Shown piece by piece: positions 17,494 through 24,864 of a stretch of 28,008 bases of DNA. The translations under genes were made by a program, and so were the position numbers. The stretch spans positions 1 through 28,008 of the forward strand of contig DPLR01000629.1 of the NCBI GenBank assembly GCA_003541895.1. The letters are read 5' to 3'. The stretch comes from Cytophagales bacterium (GTDB lineage: Bacteria > Bacteroidota > Bacteroidia > Cytophagales > Cyclobacteriaceae). Each line of letters begins with the position of its first letter. The first letter of the stretch is position 1. The notes beneath the pieces are model-generated. The model was not told the DNA's origin. It made no database searches and saw only the letters and a list, made by a program, of their open reading frames with translations.

Positions 17494-18226
17494 TTTTAAA
17501 GATAAGAATAAACAACTTTCGATAATAGAGTAAACAACCAATGCACAACCATTGAATGGTGCTTAGGCCGAGAATAAAAAAAGCATTCGGCTTCAAAAAC
17601 TCGATGCAGAAACGAAAAGAAAAATAGAGCACCATGAACAACTGAAAAAGCTGGCCGCTTTTCAATTTATTTTGAACGTACAAATAGCGCAAGAAAAAAA
17701 ATAAAGCCGCGATAAAAAATAATTCATAAAGAGCAAGAGGATGGCGGATACGTCCATCACCCAAATCAATGCCCATAAAAAAATGGGTCTGTTTTCCATA
17801 GGTAAACTCGGTGGTGCCTGAAAGAAAACAACCGATTCTTCCAATAAATATTCCTACCACTATTGGCAGCGTAAATAAATCGCCTGAAGATTGATTTTCA
17901 TGAATGATACGTTTGGCAATCTCCACGCCCATGAGTCCACCAAACAAACCACCCATAATGGTTTTGACGTTGAAGAGATACAGAAGCCCTTCCACCGAAA
18001 AATCGAGGAAAGGATTTTCTAAAAAGCCCATTACTCTTGAACCAATGAAAGCCCCGATGGCTGCTCCTAGTATTATCGACAAGCGATTGCTTTTTGAAAT
18101 TGAATCCTCTCGTTGATTTCTCAAAAACAAATAATACCGGTACGCTACAAAAAAAGCGGTGTACTCAAGAACCAAGTGAACATTTATGTGTACACCGAAT
18201 AGCTGGGGCTGAAATGGAATGGTCAA
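17483..18226 (-). CDS. Divergent Lgt-like (prolipoprotein diacylglyceryl transferase family) membrane protein
   Basis: 247 residues with about seven membrane segments. Lgt family landmarks are visible in order: 'IMGGLFGGLMG' (90-100), 'GRIGCFLSGTTEFTYG' (129-144), 'RHPLALYE' (161-168) and 'FRFCIEFLKP' (204-213, the R..EF motif). Two positions that matter in E. coli Lgt differ. The His of its 'HGG' motif is M91, and the Asn of 'GR.GN' is C133. This suggests a paralogue with changed chemistry rather than the housekeeping Lgt, which should lie elsewhere in the genome. Starts at TTG (an in-frame stop lies two codons upstream, and no ATG is near). Overlaps the radical SAM gene by 11 bases, implying a joint role. 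Confidence 0.85.
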   Translation of the reverse strand: MTIPFQPQLFGVHINVHLVLEYTAFFVAYRYYLFLRNQREDSISKSNRLSIILGAAIGAFIGSRVMGFLENPFLDFSVEGLLYLFNVKTIMGGLFGGLMGVEIAKRIIHENQSSGDLFTLPIVVGIFIGRIGCFLSGTTEFTYGKQTHFFMGIDLGDGRIRHPLALYELFFIAALFFFLRYLYVQNKLKSGQLFQLFMVLYFSFRFCIEFLKPNAFFILGLSTIQWLCIGCLLYYRKLFILIFKNAN

Positions 18227-18272
18227 ACGTTAATTTTGTTTCTCCTAAAATATTGCATTGGTGGACGAATCC

Positions 18273-19742
18273 CTAATTAACTTTACCCCAAAGCTTGCGC
18301 GCTTGCTCAATCCAATCTTCTGATGGATTTGCTTTTACTTTGGGCGGTATTCCTGTCATTTCATATTGAACACGTGCCGGCACACGATGCGTGCCACTGT
18401 TGAGCAAAAACCCCGAGGGCGTACGCACGGTCATGATGTTGCCAAAGGCGATGTAGCCTCCCGAGTTTTCACCGAAGGTAAGCACCTTGTTACTATGCAA
18501 GCCTTGTAATATAAGTCCCTCGGCTGAGCTAGCCGACTGACGGTTGTACATCAAAATAATACGTTTGGGTTTGGCCACCGCTATGTTGATGTATTTTCCT
18601 GGATTGCCTGCCGATACAAACGTACCGGGCTTTCCTTTTTTCAACAGCTTAAGAACATGTTGATAATGTCTAGCTATTCCTTTGCCATAGGCCTTCGGGT
18701 CTTTCTTCACCTTGGCCAATATTTCCTGGTAGCGTTTGATGATTTCAGAAGAAGAAAAATATTCCCAGTGGTCTAATTGAAAAGGTTGGGTGTACATCAA
18801 ATGAGCAAGCTCGCGCCAACACATATCGCTGCCACCTCCATTGCTGCGTACATCAATAATCAAATTAGGGCGCTGTTTGAGTTGAGGCATGATGGCTTTA
18901 TACGCAGAGTCAAATTTGCCTCGAAGTGCGCCATCAAATGTTCCGATGTAAACGTAATTGGTGCTGTCGTCCAGGTTTTGAAAAACAAACCAATCTCTTC
19001 GCATGGGCATGCTGTAATCGATGGTGGTTCCTCCACCCTGCTCTCGCGGAAAAATTTTGATAGCGGCAAATAGCGCAGTTACCGGATTGGTGTTCGCAAA
19101 TGTTCCGGCATTCACCGAGTGGTTACGCATGTAGAGCAGTGATTGATACGATGTATCCGAAAGCTGCTTTATCTCCATCTTCACCTGACCTTTCTCCCAG
19201 AGAGGTGTTTTACTTTTCAATACGATACCATAATAATCGCGCAGTGCCGTTTTGTTTTTCATCACTGCTATGCGATAGTTAGCTTCATCATAGACGCCTT
19301 CAATCGGGTCGGTGCTAGTTGCGAGGTATGCATAGATGGCTGATGAATCCATCGGCACACGCTCACAATCTTTAAACACTGCGCTCTGCTTAAATTTTTC
19401 AACCGTCTCTGCATCCTTTTCATTTACCGCGGGCGACTGCGACCCAATGACCATACTCAAATGATGATCTCTAAAAAAAGAAGTGTATTGTTTTAACAAC
19501 TGCAAACATTGAATGTGATTCAGTGGCTGGTTGACTTGCTTTGCCAACGATGATTTCAATTGATCGTAAGCAGTCCTGTTCGATGTTTTGACATTCGACT
19601 CAAAACCTGAATAGTGGTTTTCAAGATAGTTGGTGACAAACGCAAAGTCATCGGCACAGTGGCAATCATTTGTAGGGCTTTGGGCTTGCGAAAGAAATGA
19701 AAGACAAAGAACAAAAAGAAGAACGACACTAGAACGAATCAT
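18273..19742 (-). CDS. S41-family (C-terminal processing-like) serine peptidase, secreted
   Basis: 489 residues with signal peptide MIRSSVVLLFVLCLSFLSQA. The S41 core is at about 260-460. 'NLIIDVRSNGGGSDM' (293-307) is the conserved strand and glycine loop, 'RQSASSAEGLIL' (401-412) carries the likely catalytic serine S405, and 'TFGENSGGYIAFGN' (422-435) is the next conserved block. The lysine partner is not obvious, and no PDZ domain is clearly seen, as in several Bacteroidota S41 lipoproteins/periplasmic enzymes. It lies 46 bases upstream of the Lgt-like gene on the same strand and could head the same transcript; whether its job is linked is unknown. Confidence 0.87.
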   Translation of the reverse strand: MIRSSVVLLFVLCLSFLSQAQSPTNDCHCADDFAFVTNYLENHYSGFESNVKTSNRTAYDQLKSSLAKQVNQPLNHIQCLQLLKQYTSFFRDHHLSMVIGSQSPAVNEKDAETVEKFKQSAVFKDCERVPMDSSAIYAYLATSTDPIEGVYDEANYRIAVMKNKTALRDYYGIVLKSKTPLWEKGQVKMEIKQLSDTSYQSLLYMRNHSVNAGTFANTNPVTALFAAIKIFPREQGGGTTIDYSMPMRRDWFVFQNLDDSTNYVYIGTFDGALRGKFDSAYKAIMPQLKQRPNLIIDVRSNGGGSDMCWRELAHLMYTQPFQLDHWEYFSSSEIIKRYQEILAKVKKDPKAYGKGIARHYQHVLKLLKKGKPGTFVSAGNPGKYINIAVAKPKRIILMYNRQSASSAEGLILQGLHSNKVLTFGENSGGYIAFGNIMTVRTPSGFLLNSGTHRVPARVQYEMTGIPPKVKANPSEDWIEQARKLWGKVN

Positions 19743-19996
19743 GATAAAAGATTTAGGGCATCTAAATTTAAATTATTATTCACTCGGGAAGATATTAACG
19801 TTGAATATTAATCCTAAGAACTTCGGCTTTTACGCAAGAACCAACGACTTAGTTTCATGCGCCAACATCACGTCCAAAAATCCTTTTTGCACTTGTCGAG
19901 CGACTTCTCGTGTCGGGGTCGTATTAACTTTGTTAAAAGGCTACACCGCAAAGCTCATCACTTAAAAAGATATTCATTCCCTTCTCACACTAGGCA

Positions 19997-20512
19997 CTAA
20001 TTATTTCGTAGCCCTCTTATCAATTCCAGAAAGCCATATTCATCTTCCGTTACATTTGGCAACTGCTTCTCCATCCGATGTATAATTTGATCCACGTTAA
20101 CCATGTACTGCATTGAGATTGATTCAATTGCTTCACCGTTCCTCAACAGGATCAGATTAATTTCAAGCTCGCTGAATATTCTTACCTCAGCGGAAACCTT
20201 AAAACTATGAATGTCTTCAAGCCAGAATTCCTTGCTCTGTCTGGTCAATACGTTTTTGATTTTAATTTTATTGTCGTCCAATTTCAAGGTCAGCACTTTG
20301 GGTAGTTCAACGATAATGAAAAAAAATACGGCAAAGAATGCCAAGTTTACTAGAAAAGCTTGTGTCAACACATTCAGTATCTTCCAATCCGTCAACCATT
20401 CAATGACCAATACACAATTCAGTCCAGCCACCAAGATTAAGTAGAGTACCATGGATGCGAACCTAATTGGGTTCAGTTTACTTCGCGTTATTGTTGATCG
20501 GGACAAATCCAT
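19997..20512 (-). CDS. Small PH-domain-like membrane protein, function unknown
   Basis: 171 residues. Two membrane helices (about 20-38 and 49-69) are followed by a soluble beta-rich segment. 'VLTLKLDDNKIKIKNVLTRQSKEFWLEDIHSFKV' then a C-terminal helix 'VDQIIHRMEKQL' resembles the bacterial PH-like (YdbT/bPH type) pattern of two helices plus a PH fold. No catalytic residues stand out. It is the most upstream gene of the long minus-strand block, separated from the S41 gene by about 254 bases that hold no recognisable gene. Confidence 0.7.
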   Translation of the reverse strand: MDLSRSTITRSKLNPIRFASMVLYLILVAGLNCVLVIEWLTDWKILNVLTQAFLVNLAFFAVFFFIIVELPKVLTLKLDDNKIKIKNVLTRQSKEFWLEDIHSFKVSAEVRIFSELEINLILLRNGEAIESISMQYMVNVDQIIHRMEKQLPNVTEDEYGFLELIRGLRNN

Positions 20513-20842
20513 ACGCCACAGTGTATTTCCATTTTTTAAACTAACTTCAACTACTGACCTAATTCTTCTTCGGCTACTTTATCAAAGATAACAAACGGGT
20601 TTTCTTTTGAAGAGAGAATACGGGAATTTTCCCGTATTGTACATAATGTAATTTAGATTGATCTTCGTTGGGAAGTTGCAAGTCCAATGACTAGCAACAA
20701 GTAAATGACTGGAGCGTTGCTGGTCACGCGGCACAGCACAACAAAAAGAATAAACCTGCCACTGCTTATGCACTCACGTTATCTGCAATGCCATGGGACA
20801 GTGCTAACATCAACCGAAAGTGATAAAATTAAAATATAAACT
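20513..20842. other. Intergenic stretch between divergent genes
   Basis: 330 bases without a convincing gene, between the PH-like gene (minus) and the AIPR gene (plus). It contains one near-perfect palindrome (20617-20638) and a weaker hairpin (20716-20742, GTTGcTG ... CAGcaCAAC). A minus-strand open frame at 20582-20773 looks random (Cys/His/Trp scatter, no start signal). It probably carries the junction where the AIPR segment entered the chromosome, but no clear duplication or att site is visible. Confidence 0.5.
20617..20638. promoter_or_regulatory. Perfect 10-bp palindrome, possible operator
   Basis: AATACGGGAA (20617-20626), two bases, then TTCCCGTATT (20629-20638): a perfect dyad with a 2-base centre, the shape of a dimeric repressor site. 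It lies 105 bases from the start of the minus-strand PH-like gene and 205 bases from the AIPR start. No T tract follows, so a terminator is less likely. Confidence 0.5.
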
Positions 20843-22693
20843 ATGAGCTTAAAAATTCTTCTAGATGACCAGATAGACAAACTCTTTTCCGACAATCCGG
20901 AGTTGAGAACGGTGAAGAAAAACAAATTTGAAATTGCAGTTGCATCCTTTTCAAATGTTAAGTTTTTAAACGGACTAGAGTTTGATGATTTAATTGATGG
21001 TATTATGGGAGAAGGCGGAGACGAAGGAATTGATTTATGTTATGTTTTTTGCAATGGAACTTTAGTGAAGGACGAAAATCATCCGATAAAAAATGACAGT
21101 AGTATAAAAGTGAAATTTTTTCAAGTTAAAAAGGAAGATGGTTTTTCAACCGATGGGTTTAGAAAACTTAAAGAAGGCATAGAAGAAATATTTAACCTTG
21201 AAATTGATTTAGATAAACTTCAAACGATTGGGGCAAACGAAGACATTTTAGAAACTGCCGACTTGATTAGGAAAATTTTTAGAAAAGCACGAGTTGAAAG
21301 AGCAAAATTTATATGTGAAGTTTATTATGTTACTGCTTCCCCAGACCTAAATATTTCAGAAAAAATAAAGCATTTAGAAGGCGAGTTAAAAGCAAACTCG
21401 TTACTTGTTCCCTACGAGTTCGATTATTGGGGAGCCCAAAAACTTCTTGACCTCAACACAAAGACAGACGAACAAATAGAAATCAAGTTTGACTCGCAAC
21501 CATTAAATATCTCTGAAAAAAATATTGACACAACAGGTTTTGCAGGCTTTGTAAATGGTAATGAATTGATGAAGGCCTTGATTGATTTAGATGGTAATTT
21601 TAAAAGCCATCTGACAGAAGGCAATGTTAGATACTTTCTGGGCGAAGACAAGAAAATCAATTCATCAATTATTGATACTGCAATTGATGAAACAAAAGCA
21701 TCTAATTTTTGGGCAATGAACAATGGGCTTACGATAATTGGTGAATCTATTGCACCTTTAGATGCCAAAGGTTATAGTATCTCAAACCCTCAAATTGTGA
21801 ATGGCTGCCAGACTATTCACTGTTTATATTCTGCCTACACTTATAAGAGCAAAAACAAATTACCTGATACGCTCAAAGTTTTTGTCAAAATTGTTAAGAC
21901 CGAAAATCCCGACACGCAAACAGACATTATTAGTGCAACTAATTCGCAGAATCAAGTTAAGTCAGCAAGTTTAAAAGCGAACGATAATATTCAAAGAAAC
22001 ATTGAATCGCATTTGAAAGATGTAGGAATTTTTTATGAAAGGAGAGATAACTTTTACAAAAGACAAGGACTTACAGGAAACAAAGTTATTGGGCTTTTAA
22101 AAATGGCTCAAATAATACACACAGTTGTAAACAAAGAAGCGATCACGGCAGTCAACGATACAACAACATTATTTGATACTGAAACAAAATACAACTCCAT
22201 CTTTAATGATAAAGCAGACTTTGACCTTTACAAATTTTCAACTCTACTCTATCAGAAAATATGGACATTGAAAAATTCAGACATTAGGGCAAACGATTAT
22301 GGAAGTCAGCAAAGAGATTTAATTTCAAAAGGCGGCTTTGTATTTCTGCACATCATGAGTTCACTGCTATTTTCTAAAGCAGAATTTAACGACCGAGAAA
22401 AAATCAAAACTCAAAATTTTATTGGGAACATTAATATTGAAACGCCTCTACGAAAGAATGAATTTAGCAAGAGAAAAAAATGGCTCTTGGAGAAAATTGA
22501 AGATGCAACTTTGATAGAGGGCTATTATGAAATTGCAAAAACAATTTTTTCTGCTGCTGCAATTGCATATGCTAATAACACAGGCAAGACGCAGAGCAGC
22601 TTATTCAAAAGCAGAAATTTTGACAAGGACTTTTTACGACCTGAAATTGAGAGATATTTAAGACCAGCAGTTGAAGAAGTTGTTGCAGAGTAA
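20843..22693 (+). CDS. AIPR-family (abortive infection) protein with PD-(D/E)xK-like N-terminus
   Basis: 616 residues. The central region carries AIPR landmarks: 'FWAMNNGLTIIGESI' (289-303), 'NPQIVNGCQTIHCLY' (315-329) and 'SATNSQNQVKSASLKANDN' (364-382). The family is named for abortive phage-infection resistance. The N-terminus shows 'GEGGDEGIDLCYVF' (D64) and about 30 residues later 'VKFFQVKK' (Q94, K96), the G-x-D-x-G-I-D ... Q-x-K spacing of Mrr-type PD-(D/E)xK nucleases, followed by a helix. This suggests a DNA-cleaving effector (inference). Base composition is clearly more AT-rich than the flanking genes, and Lys/Asn/Ile are abundant, pointing to horizontal gain. It stands alone: no methylase or antitoxin is adjacent, and a terminator follows. 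Confidence 0.9.
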   Translation: MSLKILLDDQIDKLFSDNPELRTVKKNKFEIAVASFSNVKFLNGLEFDDLIDGIMGEGGDEGIDLCYVFCNGTLVKDENHPIKNDSSIKVKFFQVKKEDGFSTDGFRKLKEGIEEIFNLEIDLDKLQTIGANEDILETADLIRKIFRKARVERAKFICEVYYVTASPDLNISEKIKHLEGELKANSLLVPYEFDYWGAQKLLDLNTKTDEQIEIKFDSQPLNISEKNIDTTGFAGFVNGNELMKALIDLDGNFKSHLTEGNVRYFLGEDKKINSSIIDTAIDETKASNFWAMNNGLTIIGESIAPLDAKGYSISNPQIVNGCQTIHCLYSAYTYKSKNKLPDTLKVFVKIVKTENPDTQTDIISATNSQNQVKSASLKANDNIQRNIESHLKDVGIFYERRDNFYKRQGLTGNKVIGLLKMAQIIHTVVNKEAITAVNDTTTLFDTETKYNSIFNDKADFDLYKFSTLLYQKIWTLKNSDIRANDYGSQQRDLISKGGFVFLHIMSSLLFSKAEFNDREKIKTQNFIGNINIETPLRKNEFSKRKKWLLEKIEDATLIEGYYEIAKTIFSAAAIAYANNTGKTQSSLFKSRNFDKDFLRPEIERYLRPAVEEVVAE

Positions 22694-22704
22694 ACCCCCC
22701 AGTT

Positions 22705-22730
22705 AGCGCGCGTTTATATCGCGTGCTTTT
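22705..22730 (+). terminator. Intrinsic terminator of the AIPR gene
   Basis: AGCGCGCG (22705-22712), loop TTTATAT, CGCGTGCT (22720-22727): an 8-bp stem with one G-U pair, followed by TTTT (22727-22730). It lies 11 bases past the AIPR stop. Confidence 0.75.
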
Positions 22731-22772
22731 CCAATCTCCGTGATCAAACAAAACTTTCATTACTTTTAATCA

Positions 22773-23624
22773 ATGCACCATCTATCTTATTTACTAATAG
22801 TAGTTTTGCTAACGATCGTCTCTTGTGGGCAAAGAGAACATCGAGTGAGTTCTTCCTTACCTAAAGAAGACAGTGGGGTCGTTAAAAAAGATTCACAGCA
22901 GACTAGTGAAATTCACCCGTACTCTTATACCGAGGATAGCACAAGACAGGCCAATGCATTGATTGAAGCTTTAGCCATAGCGAAACAAAATAGTAACCAA
23001 GAGCAATTTCATAAAGCGTACGATCAACAAATAGATGGATTACCTGCAGTGAAGGTCGATATTACCATCGGCTACCTGTTCTCTAAAACACACAAGCATC
23101 TGCTACTACGAAGAACAAGCCACTTCGCAGTTAATTTGGATCTCTATATAATAAAAGGTGATAAATTGGAATCAGTGGTTAATCATGAAGAACCATGGTA
23201 TGCCTACGAAGGTGATACCATTCAAGATGTAAATGGGGATGATCAAAAAGATTTTTTAGTAAAGTGGTATCCAGCTTCTGGTTGTTGTTTGCGTCATATG
23301 TACAATGTTTTTTTGAACGTTGACAATAGCGGAACATTTTCTAACTACATTGAATTTATCAACCCAACATTTTCTCCGGGCGAGAAAATTGTACGGGGAA
23401 TAACCTACGGTCATCCAGGGGAGGCAAGCCTTTACAAATGCCAATGGAATGGCTTGAAGCTGGATACAATCGAATTCATTTTTCACGACCCTACCAACAA
23501 AGACCTATTGATTAAAAATAAAAAAGACTCATACCTCTATAAAGGGGAAGATGGCGTGAAACTTAAAGAGGTACCAAAGGAATACCTCATTATTAGAGGG
23601 TATGATTGGTTTGTAGGCTTTTAA
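22773..23624 (+). CDS. Lipoprotein of unknown function with a calcium-loop-like motif
   Basis: 283 residues. The signal 'MHHLSYLLIVVLLTIVSC' ends in a lipobox with lipidated C18, followed by a Ser/Lys/Asp-rich linker. 'DVNGDDQKD' (152-160) fits the DxNxDxxxD calcium loop of FG-GAP/VCBS or dockerin-type repeats, followed by a strand 'FLVKWYP', as in integrin-like propeller blades, and then a vicinal cysteine pair 'SGCCLRH' (169-175). Only one loop is present, so it is not a full propeller. Base composition returns towards that of the chromosome after the AIPR gene. Probably exported and membrane-anchored; function unknown. Confidence 0.8.
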   Translation: MHHLSYLLIVVLLTIVSCGQREHRVSSSLPKEDSGVVKKDSQQTSEIHPYSYTEDSTRQANALIEALAIAKQNSNQEQFHKAYDQQIDGLPAVKVDITIGYLFSKTHKHLLLRRTSHFAVNLDLYIIKGDKLESVVNHEEPWYAYEGDTIQDVNGDDQKDFLVKWYPASGCCLRHMYNVFLNVDNSGTFSNYIEFINPTFSPGEKIVRGITYGHPGEASLYKCQWNGLKLDTIEFIFHDPTNKDLLIKNKKDSYLYKGEDGVKLKEVPKEYLIIRGYDWFVGF

Positions 23625-23644
23625 AAGGTATTTGATGGAATTCA

Positions 23645-24250
23645 GGTTGTCTCATTAAAATGGAATCACTTTACATCCGTAGCCTGTAAGTTACTTTCCT
23701 GAGGAAATCAAGTGACATCCGTAGCTTGTCGATTGACAAAGACAGGGAATCACTTGTCATCCGTAGCTTGTAAGTTACTTTCCCGAGGAAATCAACTGAC
23801 AACCGTAGCGTGTCAGATGTTTTTGTGAGGGAATCAATTGACAACCGTAGCTTGTAAGATATTTTCCTGAGGAAATCAATTGACAGCCGTAGCTTATCAG
23901 ATGTTTTCGTGAGGGAATCAGTTGACAACCGTAGCTTGTAAGATATTTTCGTGAGGAAATCAATTGACATCCGTAGCTTGTTAGATGTTTTCGTGAGGAA
24001 ATCAGTTGACATCCGTAGCTTGTAAGTTGACAAAGTCAGGGAATCACTTTACATCCGTAGCTTGTAAGTTACTTTCCCGAGGAAATCAATTGACTTCCGT
24101 AGCTTGTCAATTGACAAAGTCAGGGAATCACTTTACATCCGTAGCTTGTAAGTTACTTTCCCGAGGAAATCAAGTGACATCCGTAGCTTGTAAGTTACTT
24201 TCCCAAGGAAATCAACTGACAACCGCAGGATGTCACTTGACAAGGTCCGC
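23645..24250. repeat. 42-bp tandem repeat array (minisatellite), about 14 units
   Basis: The core CCGTAGC (sometimes CCGTAGCTTGTAAG) recurs at 23677, 23719, 23761, 23803, 23845, 23887, 23929, 23971, 24013, 24055, 24097, 24139 and 24181, and as CCGCAGG at 24223: exactly 42 bases every time. The rest of each unit falls into a few types: ..TAAGTTACTTTCCCGAGGAA.., ..TCGATTGACAAAGACAGGGA.., ..TAAGATATTTTCCTGAGGAA.. and ..TCAGATGTTTTCGTGAGGGA.. These tend to alternate, giving a hint of an 84-bp higher-order period. Many units contain a small dyad (TTTCC..GGAAA or TTGTC..GACAA). Because 42 is divisible by 3, long open frames appear on both strands (minus 23671-24033, plus 24006-24329); I regard them as non-coding. 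The array fills most of the 761-base gap after the lipoprotein gene. Confidence 0.92.
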
Positions 24251-24304
24251 CCGCGTAGCGCCCCCTCTGCAACGAGTACTTCCCCCATCTTCTCAATGGC
24301 AATA

Positions 24305-24377
24305 TGTACCCCTGGTACAACCAATTTAATCCAATTTATGATTTAAGTCACCTGTTGTTGTACGTATCCTACGTACA
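24305..24377. promoter_or_regulatory. Two short perfect palindromes upstream of a small ORF
   Basis: TGTACC-CCT-GGTACA (24305-24319) and TGTACGTA-TCC-TACGTACA (24359-24377) are both perfect dyads with 3-base centres, and both begin with TGTAC and end with GTACA. Their centres are 56 bases apart. They sit between the minisatellite and the small ORF at 24386 and could be operator sites for a dimeric regulator. Confidence 0.45.
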
Positions 24378-24385
24378 TTTCTAAT

Positions 24386-24619
24386 GTGGCTCTAATCTAC
24401 CAACCTACCCAAGAAGTTTTTACTATGCTTTATGGCTTAGGATATCGCTATTTAGTATTCAATGAATCGACCCTCACAGGCTTTGCACTAAAAAATCCAG
24501 TACCCGCTGAAAAATTAGAGATTCTAGAATTACATCAATTTAAAATCGAGTCCATACGTCCACAGGATGTTCTAAACCTTTCTATTAAAACGATCGAAGT
24601 ACCTGACAACATCGTTTAA
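24386..24619 (+). CDS. Small hypothetical protein
   Basis: 77 residues from a GTG start (an internal Met at residue 14 is an alternative). Mixed composition with regular hydrophobic spacing: 'VFTMLYGLGYRYLVFNESTL', then 'KLEILELHQFKIESIRPQDVLNLSIKTIEV'. It looks more protein-like than neighbouring random frames, perhaps a small alpha/beta fold. No ribosome binding site is obvious. Two palindromes lie just upstream. It has no recognised family and could be a remnant of a larger gene. Confidence 0.4.
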   Translation: MALIYQPTQEVFTMLYGLGYRYLVFNESTLTGFALKNPVPAEKLEILELHQFKIESIRPQDVLNLSIKTIEVPDNIV

Positions 24620-24698
24620 TACTTATTGTCTTCTCGATCAGTAACTGAGCGGCACAAGGACTAATCTTTTAGTAAGTAAACTGATTTCACACTTGGGG

Positions 24699-24740
24699 AT
24701 GGCGGAACACTCACCTTCCCGCGCTCAGCCCGTCCGCCAT
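24699..24740. repeat. Inverted repeat with GC-rich loop
   Basis: ATGGCGGA (24699-24706) and TCCGCCAT (24733-24740) are perfect 8-base arms flanking a GC-rich 26-base loop, in an otherwise AT-rich gap (24620-24864) that holds no recognisable gene. It may be a small dispersed element or a structured RNA 3' end. Confidence 0.45.
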
Positions 24741-24864
24741 GACAACTAAATTAGTAGATGAGACTTCGATCTATCTTGTTTGCAACTGCCATTTCTAAGC
24801 AGAATCACATACAAGCGTAGGTTATAAGATGTGGTCAATGAGTAGCCGATTTTAGGATTGGCCA

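Noticed and set aside
20582..20773. Minus-strand gene before the AIPR gene
   Set aside because: 63 residues of random-looking composition, no ribosome binding signal, and it contains the palindrome at 20617-20638.
20716..20790. Integron attC site next to the AIPR gene
   Set aside because: GTTGcTG...CAGcaCAAC and a later GTTATC suggested a cassette site, but the core words do not fit RYYYAAC/GTTRRRY, and no second site or integrase is seen.
23645..24250. CRISPR array
   Set aside because: The whole 42-bp unit is conserved in a few recurring types; there are no unique spacers, no constant repeat of 24-37 bp, and no cas genes.
23671..24329. Repeat-protein genes on either strand of the minisatellite
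   Set aside because: Open frames on both strands follow from a unit length divisible by three; no signal, start site or composition supports translation, and substitutions do not favour one frame by eye.
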